Below, piece by piece: positions 36,610 through 48,539 of a DNA stretch of 64,000 bases (within the stretch, counting starts at the first letter, position 1; each line of letters starts with the position of its first letter). The notes beneath the pieces are model-generated. The model had not been told where the DNA came from and ran no database searches. It was given only the letters and a program-made list of their open reading frames with translations. Position numbers and translations under genes: made by a program. The DNA comes from Nageia nagi (Eukaryota; Pinophyta), in the NCBI GenBank assembly GCA_050084985.1, contig JBITNC010000002.1, positions 13,640,001 through 13,704,000 on the forward strand. Reading direction: 5' to 3'.

Positions 36610-39600
36610 TACATGTTCCTATGTATCAAAGTCACAACTATAATTTTGATAATATGATTTCTATCACTAGAAATCTATCTCTAGATAAGGCTAGTTCCTA
36701 TCAAGATTAGACTTGGAATTGCAAAAGCAAGGGATATATAAAGAAAACTTATGAGATTAAAGCAAATCTAAAATTTTAGGTTAGTGGTTGAAAATAAGTA
36801 AAAGCAAATATCTAGACCAACATAGGCATCCATTATAGTAGAATCTAAGCTAGTTGAATAGTTTGATTTTGTAGCCACCAAATAATGCATGACACTCCAA
36901 GTAATAATAATCTACAAGTGCTTTCCAGATACAAATTAATTATTGATAGCCTCTCACAATCCACAAAGTAAAAATAAACATATAACATAATAATTTAAGA
37001 ACAATAAAAAATAGATCATAGTTAAGAGATCAAGAAGTAAATTATATTCTATTATCATTAATGCAAGTATGAAATAAGGTAATATCTACTATATTTGACC
37101 CATTTTCTTTCAATAGAGGTAATATTTATAGTTTTTCTCTATAAAATGTCTTCTAACTAATTCCTAACAAACTCTGATAGATAAAATATCTATAACTAAC
37201 TATTGAGATATTTACAATGTATTAGATTTGATCTCTAATAAGACTTTACAACTTAAATTTCAATCTACAAATATCTGAAATAATCCTTTATGTGCACCAA
37301 CACTCTTCATCTTATTCAAAATTTGAAAATTGAATTTAGAAGTTGAAATCATCTTCTTGGAATGGAAATGTATTTCTTTAGACTTCTGATAATATGTATA
37401 GGTACTTGCATTCTAACAGAGCTACCATAATCAAATATAGAACAAATTAAACTATTCTCGTAAACTTCTTCACCCATGCTTTGATTTGGATGGTCAAAAC
37501 TTGGATATTTAAAATTAGAACATTCAAGGTGGTTAATATGACTAAGATCCTCCATGGCACATAATTGAACCACCTTCGACAAGGATAGAACTAAAGAAAA
37601 TAACTTGTATGATTTTCTCACTATTTCGATGGAAATCAATCTTCTCTACTCTGCCAGATCTCCACCAAAGTCAAATTTTCTATAAAACATAAGAAAATGG
37701 CTAAGTATAACATGTTATTATTTTATTTCCATTCCAATGAAGTTCATGCATCTAAAAATTATCAGATCTTTGCCAAAATTGAATACTATAAGAAATGCTC
37801 AAAAATGACTAAGTCCTAGAACTAACTGATTCTACTACCATTTTGACAAACTATGTGCACATCAATACTGCCAGATCTTTGCCAAAATCAAATGATATAG
37901 AAATGTCTAAAATTGACTAAGTATAATTATTCCAAAAAATAGTAAAGGATATGAAAAGGGCATACCCATACAAAATTCTTTTTATATCTCTAGAAATATA
38001 TATAAATATACATTATGGTGACTTACTAGTAGATTTTTACCACCAAATCTCAAACTCAGGACCAAAATCATAAAAATTTGTACAAAAGTTGCTAATAATA
38101 TATACAAAAATGTACCTTAGGCTACCCCATCCTTGGGAAAAATTGCTAGTGCCTTGGACCACTTTGCATGAAATGGAAGATCTGCATCTTGAATGAGTCA
38201 AGCCAAAGAAATAAATTGATTTATTATCTTTAAATTAATATTTTTCTTGATTTTGGTCCATTCTACTACCCACTTCTCAACTTTCATCATCTCCTAAATG
38301 AAATTTGAATACTTATCTACAAAATCATCTTCTTTCCACTTTGCAAAACTATCATTTATTTTCTATACTTGGTCACTAAATGCTTTTATTTCATCAAGTG
38401 TATAAATAGTGTTATCCCCCTTTTACAAGGGAGGCATCTTGTTCCTATCAAAAAATTTCCAGGCAACATTTAAGCTATTTATTTTTGGCATAAGTGAATT
38501 CATGTATTTATTTATATAAAGTATTAATTCATGTAAAATGGGCCACCTTTTGTATCATATCCAAAATTTTATTGTGAGAATCATCGATGCCTATATATGT
38601 GACCTCTTTTTGGTAATTACTTTAATAATCTCTTGATTCTCACTAGACATTTTTTATAATTTTGCTCTTTAAATAAAAAATAGCCTTATATTCCTCTATA
38701 TTCTTTTCACAATATAATACATACTCCTTAACTAAATGTAATAAACCTAGAATAGGCACTACCTCACCATAATAACTTAACTTAATATTCTTTAAAGCAT
38801 CTATCAATAACCATATCAGCATTGGTGCCTTTGTCTATTGGGCTAGAGTCTGATCTTTGATATTTAATTTTTCTTCAAACTTTGGTTTGGCTTTAGCAAA
38901 ATTCTCTACAGCTATCTTTAGGTTATGTTTACCCAAAAAAGTAAGTCTGCAAGCATGCAAAATAAGATATGTTAAAACTAATAAAATTCTTTATTTCTCT
39001 TTAGTATAAACCTTAATAATTAGTTTACAATGACAAATCTCATTTTGATTTATGATGTATTACATTTCCTTGTATAGTAAGGGCTTTTTGTTATAGTGAA
39101 GGAAGATGTAGGCTCCCTTGGGCCTCCTCTGAATGATTTTCTCAATATTTGCAAGCCTTCAATAGTATCCCCAAAAACTACAAGAAAATGTTGATGATGA
39201 TCATTGATTGCTCAATAGTTCATTGGTTTTCTTCTGCTCAAACTAGCTACCATACATGTAAAAATGAATTATATCAAACATACTTGCTCACATAATTAAA
39301 CATGCATGAAAATATGACATAATTCAAGCATGAAATCATGGAGAAAACATAATGCAATTACCCACTATGAGTCTGAATGTATTCTAGAAGAGTATCATTA
39401 CATTAAACTTGGATCCTTTTCTCCTTAGGAGAAGGTTTAATTTATATAATTTTGGGGTGGCCAAAGTTACCATTTTGGAGGTAAGGACTGGATAAAAAAT
39501 CTCATCTAACCTTGTCATAGGGTTTATCCATGTGGGGAGGGTGTAGGATCAAGGATGAGTCATCCAAGATCCACCTGTTTATTTCCTTGGATGCCCAAAT

Positions 39601-40430
39601 TTTTCCATTTTTTCTTTGATTTTGTTAACTTTAAAGTTGCTAGCATCCAAGTTTGGATGCTCATGATTGGTATGAATTATCATCATTTAGGTATCAAATG
39701 TCAACATTTGATGACTATAGTAAACTTTTAATTTAGTTTTTAATTTTCATTCTTCTTTCGCTTATCAAAAGAAGGGTCATTTTTGGGTGTCTACATTTTT
39801 CCCTCTTTTTGAAATACCTAACATTTTATAGGTGGGAATTATTTAAAAAAACCAAGCCTATCTGAGAGGGGATAAAATCAAGTTCTAGAATTATGTTCCT
39901 AACCTTGGGTCAAGATTTTGAATTAAATTATTCTCTATGAATAAGCCAAATTTGAGTGATTGGATTATGACTAAATCTATTTTTTGTTCTTTTGCATTTG
40001 ACATATTTTGAAAGCAATAGGAGTTATAGTGCAAGGCATAACTTAGGCAGTTATCACTCTATTGTTATGTTGTGTTGGTTGGATAAGTGAGGAGCCTTAG
40101 CTATCGAATGTATGTTATAGGTAGCATGTGATAAAGAAGCTCCCTTGTGAATATAAGGTTTTGATCATTTTTCTTCTATCCCAATAGGTGGGTTACTTGA
40201 TGATCTTGTGCAAAAGTTCATCCAATAATTTTAATCATATCCAAACATGTCCTTCTTTTCTCTATTAAAAGAAGGATCATTTTTTGAATTCAGAGTTACT
40301 CAAGAGTTTTGGGTTTTTTCAAATCCTTTGGTTTAGACCAAGTCAAAAAACAAAAAACTTGTTTCTATTTTGTCTTTGACACATTTTTTTTTAAATTTTT
40401 AAGGTTTTATAGATATATGTATTTTTTTTG
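36610..40430. other. unassigned region with decayed minus-strand frames
   Basis: Minus-strand frames near 38950-38670 (NLKIAVENFAKAKPKFEEKL, then LIDALKNIKLSYYGEVVPIL) and 37639-37349 read like coding sequence that has decayed. I cannot assign them to a family. There is no LTR boundary or RNA gene that I can see. Confidence 0.3.
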
Positions 40431-40730
40431 GAAGTGTGTGGAGGAAGGTATCTTGAACATTATAAATAGGTAGAAGTGTGTGGAGGAAGGTATCTTGAAC
40501 ATTATTTATCACTTTTAGAGTTGTAAGGAGGTAGCCCTCTCGAAGTGGCCTATGATTCTATTACTATTCAATAAAATTCTATCCTTATCTACTTACTATT
40601 ATTATTTCATGTTCTACTTATTAGCACATGCTCTATTATTTCCATTAGATTAGTTGTCATTTTATTGTTCAAATCAATATTCATTTACATTTCTGCAATA
40701 TTTCCCTTTCATATTTGTAGCATCATAACA
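40431..40730 (+). repeat. truncated chromovirus LTR with internal 42-bp duplication
   Basis: From 40431 to 40730 the sequence matches the reverse complement of the LTR at 47973-48375, including TTGTAAGGAGGTAGCCC, GGCCTATGATTCTATTACTAT and the end TTTGTAGCATCATAACA. The first part of the LTR is missing. A 42-bp piece containing GAAGTGTGTGGAGGAAGGTA and ATTATAAATAGG (the TATA region) is present at 40431-40472 and again, partly, from 40473. No primer site follows, so it is a solo or truncated LTR. Confidence 0.75.
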
Positions 40731-40739
40731 ATTCTCTCC

Positions 40740-41846
40740 AACTTCATCATATACTGGGCTATGATCATCTTTTCTCAATAATGCTTTTGGTAGCATCTCA
40801 TTATGGATCTTATGACTAAAAGATATTCCTATTGAACCTACCTTTTCCCTCTTTTCTTCTATCATATCTTCTAGTTTTGAAAACTCTTTTACCCTCTCCT
40901 TTTTTGTATCTACTATTGTCTCTACATTGGTAGGATTGACTTATTTGGCCTTTGGTCCTCCGTTATGATTACTTTGTGATGGTTTCCCCAACATCTTTAT
41001 GATCTCTTTGATTTTGAATTCCTTTATAGGTGTTTATTCCTCAAAACTTATAACTTGCACCCCTTTAAATACTCCTATATCCTTCCATGATTTTTTGTTT
41101 ACCTTTTTCTAATATTTCACATTACCTACTTTGTTTACATCCTCTCCTTGTGCCTCATTTGGAGCTTTTCTTTTATAACCTTTTTTTTTCACCTCTTTAA
41201 TGCTTTCTATCAAACTCTATGGTGCCTATGTTTCATCATTGTTACTTTGTTTAGTATTGCTCCTTGTTCTCCCTAAGATTGGATTATTCTTTTACTCCAT
41301 TAGATTCTCCATTCTTGGTATTTTAACCTCCTCTTGCTTTGCTACATTTTCCTATGTCTATTTTACCACTTATATGCCAATTTATGTTATTTCCATGAAA
41401 ATTGCCTCCTCCTCTACATGCCCTTGCTCCTCTATTTTTGCTATAAAGGGTTTCTTCTTCTACTATTTCTTCTACCATTATCTTGGACATATTCCCTATT
41501 TCTTTACTCTACGATGTTGCATTCTCTTCCCTATGAATATTTTTCCCAAAGGTTACATTGCCTTTCCCTTTACTTGACCTTGTTTCCTTTCCCTATGAAT
41601 ATTTTTAGTAGGCTCCTTCCTTGGCTCTCCTTTCTCTTTAGTGACTTTCTTTCCCCTTTATTTGATTTCTATACCCTAGCTAGAGGGGTGTTCTCCTCTT
41701 GCTCAAAAATTGTAACCCCAAGGTTTTTATTCTCTCTTGCATTGAATACCTTATCTCCAACTAAGATTCTTACCCTTGAAATCTTCCTAGGTCTATTTTC
41801 CAAGGCTCTCTCATACACAAGTTTGATCACCCTACCATGAAGTGGG
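40740..41846 (-). pseudogene. gag-like ORF of unclassified element, 3' part
   Basis: This is the downstream half of a minus-strand frame that begins at 56788 and was split by the copia element. Next to the insertion it reads LHGRVIKLVYERALENRPRK, then ISRVRILVGDKVFNARENKN, and stops at about 41669. Beyond lies a long Lys/Glu-rich tail with many stops and frame changes (KKERVKEFSKLEDMIEEKRE near 40880-40830). It ends at the truncated LTR at 40730. The Lys-rich tail is reminiscent of gag or nucleic-acid-binding regions. I do not recognise the family. Confidence 0.45.
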
Positions 41847-42345
41847 TGTTCAAATGTATAATGCAATTATTGTAAAGGTTTTGTAATAATGTTCTATGTA
41901 AGTTCACTAATACTTAAGGGTATCATTTGATACCTAAAGTATTTAAGTGAATATGATAATGTAACTTGTCTTACACTCCATGTCATGAGGATGCCTCTTG
42001 GGTAAAAAGTTGTGCATGTCATGCTTTTGTACATTGGGTAAAAGGGTGATCCAAAAAGGGATTTTGGCCTATAAATAGAAGGCTCCCTCTTTGGATCATA
42101 CACCAATTTGAGGAGTAATGTTATGCTATAGGATAGTGTTTAGGAGATGAGATTATGAGAATTGTAAGAGTTCATATTTGAGATTAAGAGAGATCTAGTT
42201 AGTAGATGTACTCGTAGTTGGAGGAACCACTTACATCTTATGTTATTTTTGTGAGATTGCTTTGTGAATTTGTTAGATGTAAATTGTGAGCTTTCATGTG
42301 ATCTTAAGTGCTTAGAGTTTTTTATGTACTAGTTCAATTCTCACA
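41847..42345 (+). repeat. 5' LTR of copia element
   Basis: Starts TGTTCAAATG (3' copy TGTTGGAATG) and ends CAATTCTCACA. It carries GGCCTATAAATAGAAGG (TATA at 42070-42077) and is directly followed by the primer site. Confidence 0.93.
42070..42077 (+). promoter_or_regulatory. TATA box of copia 5' LTR
   Basis: TATAAATA in GGCCTATAAATAGAAGGCTC, conserved in both LTRs (second copy at 56007-56014). This is the likely core promoter for the genomic transcript. Confidence 0.7.
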
Positions 42346-42347
42346 TT

Positions 42348-42360
42348 TGGTATCAGAGCA
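42348..42360 (+). other. primer binding site, initiator tRNA-Met type
   Basis: TGGTATCAGAGCA two bases after the LTR. The plant initiator tRNA-Met complement used by most retrotransposons is TGGTATCAGAGC, so minus-strand DNA synthesis would start here. Confidence 0.9.
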
Positions 42361-45327
42361 TCTTGAAGGCTCCTCTTCACATCCTTGGTGTGGAAGCTCT
42401 TCTTGTTTAACAACTTAGAGGTCTTCATTATTAAACCTACTCTTAATTGAGGTAAACTTAGGAAAAGGTATAACCTCCTTCATATAATCTTTTTTTTTTT
42501 TTTCATTTTGTCATTTGGCTTATTTATACTAACATATTTTGAGTTATATGTTAGCTAATTTTGTTTTACAAAAAATGGCTAAACATAGAAATATGGTGTA
42601 ATTTTTTTTTGTTATACTAACCTCTACTAAGTAATGTTGTTAATTTTCTATTAACGATATTACTATATAAAACTTGCATTTTTTTGGGTGATTTATTATT
42701 TAAAAACAAATGGGGATAGCTCTCAATTTTTTTTAAAAAATGAGAAGTTTATTTATTTATTGTTACACAAGTTTGAATTTAAAAAACAAAAAACAAAAAA
42801 AGGGGGAGCACTACATTTTTTAAAAAAAATATACATATCTTTTTTTACATGTTTTACTATACATAAAAAGAGGGGGGAATATTTTTACTTCTTTTTAGTA
42901 TTGATTGAGTTGGTTGCATAGTGAAAAGTCTTTGGTGCCTACATGGCCTTACCATCTACAAAATCAATGTGGCTTATGAGGGGTATTTGAATCTCTTATT
43001 GGGCATGATCAACATCATCCCCTACCCTTTTATCACTACCTAACATCCCTCAGCTCAAATCCCTTGCAAACATTTTACCTCATCACATGGCTATATCTAT
43101 CATGAAATCCTCAGCTTAGTTCCCTTGAAAAATGAGGGTTCACGAATGAGAGTAGTGTGGTTGGGAAGCACTAAACCCTTGGCTAGAAAGATTAGATGCC
43201 TAGTATCTTTGGTTTATGTGCGATGATGCCTATGATGCTAGCTAGATGATAAGGTTGCTTTATATTGCTTGATAGGGCTAGATCTATCTTTGTTTGTTAT
43301 GTTGAGTAATGAATTGCTTGAGTGCTTGAATGAAGCTCACCTTGGATCACCATCTACCAACATGACCCCCATGTAGTTATGTTTTCTCCTACATGGCTCT
43401 ATTATTACATTGAATAATGACTCCTCTACCTGAGTGACTCCTTTGGCCTCATAATATCCACTCTCATTCCTCCTTCATAGCCCCTCCACTGCCATCCCTC
43501 CTTTGCAACCCTCCACCATGGCCATTCCTCCTTGCCTAACCCCATGTAGCCCAATAGGTTGTTTCTATACTCTACCACTTATCATAGGGTTTACCTAAGC
43601 ACTACCCTCTCTCTCTACTGCACCTACCCCTATAATGCAAAATCAATGCCTCCCACTACACCCTCCTCCATTGCAACCTCACTCTGACTTTCCCCTCAAT
43701 CCATGGCCCTCTTACCCTTTTTGTTTGTGGCTACATTTTTTTTAAAAAAATTTATGTTCCCCATCTACTTTTAGTTAGACTCATTTATTTTTTCTTAGCT
43801 TCCACACTTACTCAATACACTTAGGAGTCATCATTTTAACTTTTTTTTGCTCCTAAAAGCATTAAATTACATACTAAGAAATACTCCCCATTTAATTCTA
43901 TCTTGCCATCATAGAATCTAACTTAGAGTGAAGTAAGGGCAAACTCTAAGCATTAAATATCTTACAAGTAGATAAGTAATCTTTTATTAAGTAAAATGGA
44001 GGACTTTTTGAATTAGTATGGCAATTTTTGAGGCAAAATGTTTAAAGTATAAGCTTAGCACTTCTCAAATTAACTAAGCATACTATTGAATTAAGATAAA
44101 TTTTAAGTAAAAGGGGGAATATTACTTCTTTAATGCTATTAAGGAAAAATATAGTGTAAATTAGAATGGATGTATACTTCAATTTTTTTTAGAATTAAAA
44201 TACTTTTAAGGATAAAGTATTAAGTTAAGCTAAGTATGCTATCTTTAGGGGTACAAATTTAAGTAAAAAAAAGAGAATTTGTATGAATTTTTTACTTAAA
44301 TTTTAATGCATGTTGCTTACATAATTTTAAGTTAATACTTACTACTCAAAAGTTAATGCATGCTTATGCTTAAATGATGCATGTTTAGTACTTAAATATT
44401 TAAGTTAATGATACATGCTTAGAACTTAATTTTTTTGGTAATGCATGCTTAAGGAATTAAAATTTTTAAGTTATATGCTTAAGAATTTTTTTTTTAATTT
44501 TTTTAAAAGTCAAAAAATGCATAAAATCTTAAGTTATGATGTAATCTACTTCCTTACGAAAGAATGGACTTGTACAAAATTAGGATTGATGTAATGATGT
44601 TATTTAGGGGTTGGTAAACAAAATCCATTGGACATGTAGGTTTCAAATTTTTGAATGGATGATATTTTACTTATGCTATTTTACTTCATATTTCACTTTT
44701 TAATTTATTTGTTTATGCAAATAAAAATGCAAATATTGAAATGAGCAACCCTTAAAATGAACACATTCACACGTACATTCTGCAACATGACTTATTTGGA
44801 GAGCCATGAGGTGAGGATAGGTAAACTGGAGCTTTAAGTCTAACAATCCAAATGATGAAAATTCCATACTACTTAATTTCCCCTAAGTCCTCTATTGGTC
44901 TAGACATAACTCCAATAGGTGGATAGGCATGTGTGTAGTGATACCACATGTCCACACATCCATTTAGGGAATATCTTGATAACCTAGGAGAACAACTTGA
45001 AACCTAATCAAGATTAATAATTTGGTTGAAGGGTATAATACTGACTAAGGAAAATTGGTTGAGTATTGGTAGTACTTGGGTTTCTCTTATGTGGGCATTC
45101 AAATGAAAGCCTAATTTTTAGACATGAAAACAAACCTCAACAATGTCACTCTACATCTATAGTTCTTGAGATGAAAAATATATTTGGGTACATGGATTAT
45201 TATTTGAGTTGTAAAACATTTGCACTTGTGAATTAAATCAAGCATGTCTTAGTTAATTAAATATAACATGTAATATTGTTTATTAAACAATATTATTATT
45301 ATTTTTTTTCACATTCTTGTGCACCAA
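42361..45327 (+). other. long non-coding leader of the copia element
   Basis: Nearly 3 kb separates the primer site from the gag start. It has A/T homopolymer tracts (42480-42900), a CT-rich stretch (43380-43740) and a run of related short motifs such as TTAAGTTAATGCATGCTTA (44270-44480). I see no coding frame. A leader this long is unusual for a copia element and may contain further unrecognised insertions. Confidence 0.6.
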
Positions 45328-46279
45328 ATGGGAGACTCCTTTTTACCCAAACACATTATTGATGGTTCCAACTTTGTTATTTGGGAACCTTGAATGAGAG
45401 TTGAATTATAGGTAAGGAAGCTTTGGCAAATAGTGAATGAGAACCTTATAGCTCCTATAGATGAGAAGGCACTAGAGGCTTGCAACATGAAGAATGAGTT
45501 GGCAACCTCCATGATCTCCAGTGCAATTTCAAATGATGTGCTCTTGATGATTTCCTCTTTAACCTCGATAAAGGAAGCTTGGGATAAGCTTAAGCAAATA
45601 CACCTTGGTTCAAATTTTTCAATAAGGTTTACCATTATTCAAATTTTTCTTCAATCTTGTCAAGGGGAAGATGAAAATGTGGCTATCTACTTGAATAAAA
45701 TCATTGACCTAAGGACCCAACTTGTTGCTTGTGGATGCAATTGGATCAATAATGAGTTCATTGTCTTCATCATTCTCTAAATCCTTTCTTTAAAGTTTGG
45801 TAACTCTTATGACAGTTATGGAAATAAAGCTTGATGATGAAGAAGAAGTCTTCTCCCTTGAAAACTTTTCTAGGCTCCTTTTGAAGTATGAGGAAACCCT
45901 TAACAAAAAGGTGTTGATTTCTTCTCTTAAGGATAATAATGTTGCTCTTAGAGCAACTAAAATTCCTTTCAAGAAGAAGTTCAACCATCAAAAAAAATTT
46001 ATCCTTATTCCTCCAAAAGGTTTGAGAAAAGAGGTAATGGAAATAATAGCAATAGAAATAATAGCAAAAATGACATCAATAGGAACAACAACAAGAGTAG
46101 GAGAAACAATGGCAACAATAACCACTTCAAACAAAAAGATGGAAAAGACAAAGCAAATAATCTATATCTTAAGGAAAATTTTGATGGTAATTGTAACTAT
46201 TAGAGCATCCAAGGTCACAAAGAAGTTGATTGCTACAAAAAGAAAAGAGAGGAAAAGAATAAAGGCAATGAAAATGTAA
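45328..46279 (+). pseudogene. copia gag relic
   Basis: The first ATG of the frame (45328) gives MGDSFLPKHIIDGSNFVIWE. The gag body follows: IVNENLIAPIDEKALEACNM and LTSIKEAWDKLKQIH, typical of copia-type gag polyprotein. A stop at 45778 and a change of frame precede LLLKYEETLNKKVLISSLK. A knuckle lies at 46192-46233 (C-x2-[stop]-x4-H-x4-C); the second Cys codon has become TAG. Confidence 0.8.
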
Positions 46280-46329
46280 AGAACTTCAAAAGAAAGAAGA
46301 ATATTCAAGCTAGTTTTACTGTGACACTC

Positions 46330-47575
46330 TACTCCATGTCTCACACTTTTTTGTGTGATTGGATTGTTGAATCTATTTGCACTAATCATCTATGCTTTGA
46401 AAAGGAAATTTTTGAGAACTTTCACAAGTATTAAAAAGATGTGGTTGTGATTGGTGATAACTCTACCTTTGAAGTCCAAGGAATTGAAAGTGTGTTGATT
46501 CACAACAAGGTTCTTGATAATGTGCTCTATGTTTCTATGTTTAGGATGAACCTACTCTCTATGATCCAAATCACTAGAAAAGGGTACTCTTTTGAGTTTG
46601 ACTCTCAATACAGGTGTATTAAGAAAGGACTTGCCACATTGGTTAAAGAATTAGTGAAAGATGATCTTTACATTATGGATCAAGTTCCATAAAAGATGTG
46701 TCTTGCTACAAGTGTGTGTTCTAATGGCAATCTTTGGTACCAACATTTAAGGCACCTTAACCACAAGAGTATTCAAGTCATAAAAGAACAAGAACTTATG
46801 GAAGGTTTTTCTTCAATTTCACCTTCAATTGGTCTATGTGAGAAGTGCATATTTGGAAAGATGCATAGATAAAAGTTTGAAAAAGATATGACAATAAGAA
46901 CATCTCAACCTGTTCAACTTGTGCATTTAAATTTGATGGGTCCATTTCAGATTAAATCACTTATAGGAGCATCTTACATCTTGACCTTCATTGATGACTT
47001 TAATAGAATGACCTTTAGGTATCTACTTGAGCATAAGGATCAAACCTTTGAGAGTTTTAAGGTTTTTAAGGCCTTCATTGAGAATCAAAATAACCTTAAA
47101 ATCAAGATGTTGAGATCAAATAATGGGGAAGAATATAATAGTAATGAATTAAATGTCTATTATGCTAAGTATGGAATCAAGAGGCAATTTACAATTCCAT
47201 ACACTTGTTAGTAGAATGATGTTGTTGAAAGGAAAAATAAGAAAATTATGGAGATGGCTAGATGCATGCTAGGTAATCTTCCTAGTTTTTTATGGGGTGA
47301 AGCTATGAGCATTGCTATTTACACCTTGAATAGGTTTCCCACAAAATTAATTTAGGGTAAAACTCCTTTTGAAGCATGGTCAAGAAGAAAACTTAACATT
47401 TCTCACCTTAGGGTGTTTGGTTGTGAAGCATTCTCCTACATTGTTTCTGAGAAAAGGAAAAAGTTGAACAAAAAAGTTTAAAAATGCATCTTTGTAGGCT
47501 ATGATAGTTAGTATAGAGGCTAAAAACTCTACTCTCCATCCTATAAAGCCATGCTTATTTTAAATAATGTAAAGT
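46330..47575 (+). pseudogene. copia protease and integrase relic
   Basis: Protease is recognised by DWIVESICTNH at 46357-46390; the active-site Asp-Ser-Gly has become Glu-Ser-Ile (Glu codon 46369-46371). The integrase zinc region is YQHLRHLNHKS...CEKCIFGK (46740-46860). The core has HLNLMGPF (family Asp now Asn at 46930-46932) and LRSNNGEEY (second Asp now Asn at 47119-47121), while VVERKN keeps the Glu. The C-terminal part contains LWGEAMSIAIYTLNR and HLRVFGCEAF. Integration by this protein would be impossible even without the stops. Confidence 0.85.
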
Positions 47576-47789
47576 TCAATAAACTTCCTAAAGAATCTAC
47601 TTCTAATAAGGATGTTGATGACCCAAAGGACTCTTTAGTTGCACCTAGCAAGTTGGATATTGATGTAGACAAGTCACCTTAGGAGCAAAATTCTCCAACT
47701 TAAAGGGTAACAATGAGCATGACCTTGAATAAAATCTTTATTTACCAAGATTGACAATAAGCCTGAGTCCTCAACCTTCGAAGAAACTA

Positions 47790-47972
47790 CTTAGCATGAG
47801 TGCTAGATGGAAGCTATGAAAGTGAAGTATGATACACTTATAAAAAATGAAACTTGGGATTTGGTTTCTTATCCCAATGAGAAGAATATGATTGAAAATA
47901 AGTTGATCTATAAGGTCAAGTTCAATTCTATTAGGCATATTGAGAAATACAAAGCAAAGTTAGTAGCCAAAG
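47790..47972 (+). pseudogene. copia reverse transcriptase, N-terminal piece
   Basis: The frame MEAMKVKYDTLIKNETWDLV...YKAKLVAK is the usual start of the copia reverse-transcriptase domain. It is cut exactly at 47972 by the chromovirus insertion and continues at 53737. The target duplication CAAAG occupies 47968-47972. Confidence 0.9.
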
Positions 47973-48375
47973 TGTTACAATGCTACAAGTATGAAAATGG
48001 AAAATATTGCAAAAATGAAATGAATATGGAATTGAAATAGGAAAATGATAACTATCTATTGCAAATAACAAAGCATGTGCTAGTAAATAGAACATGAAAT
48101 AGCATCAATAAGTAGATAAAGATAGGATTTTACTAAATAGTAATAGAATCATAGGCCACTTCAAGGGGGCTACCTCCTTACAACTCTAAAAGAAAAACAT
48201 AATGTTCAAGATCCCTTTCTCTACACACTTCTATCTATTTATAATAAACTAACCTTAACCCTAATAGTAATGCAAAACCATGTCCTACTTTACAATCACA
48301 ATATTACAATATAGGTCAACAATTTAATAAAATACTAATACTAATACTAAAATGTTAGGATGTGGGATTCTAACA
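47973..48375 (-). repeat. chromovirus 3' LTR
   Basis: On the minus strand it starts TGTTAGAATCCC and ends ...CATTGTAACA, 403 bp. It is preceded (minus strand) by the purine tract AAAGAGGGTGGCA, typical of this group. It contains TTATTATAAATAGATAG, a TATA box. Confidence 0.92.
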
Positions 48376-48414
48376 TGCCACCCTCTTTGGATGAAGCTTT
48401 TTATTCAAAGCTTG

Positions 48415-48525
48415 AAGTGTGGAAATTGTTGCTGTAGTTGATGAAGAATTTTCCATGTTGCATCTTCTAGTGCCATGCCTTGCCATTACACAAGAACTTC
48501 TGTGATGGAGCGATTACAAAGCTAT
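48415..48525 (-). pseudogene. chromodomain at integrase C-terminus
   Basis: The minus strand reads ITEVLV, then a stop, then WQGMALEDATWKI, and ends FPHFKL. It matches the chromodomain core (VLVKW.G....DATWE...L...FP.F.LEDK). Such domains steer integration by binding histone marks, commonly toward heterochromatin. One stop lies at the Lys/Gln before Trp. Confidence 0.8.
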
Positions 48526-48539
48526 CATGAGCATTGATC

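Noticed and set aside
41200-41840. Two overlapping plus-strand hydrophobic frames
   Set aside because: They are the antisense of the Lys/Glu-rich gag-like frame on the minus strand.
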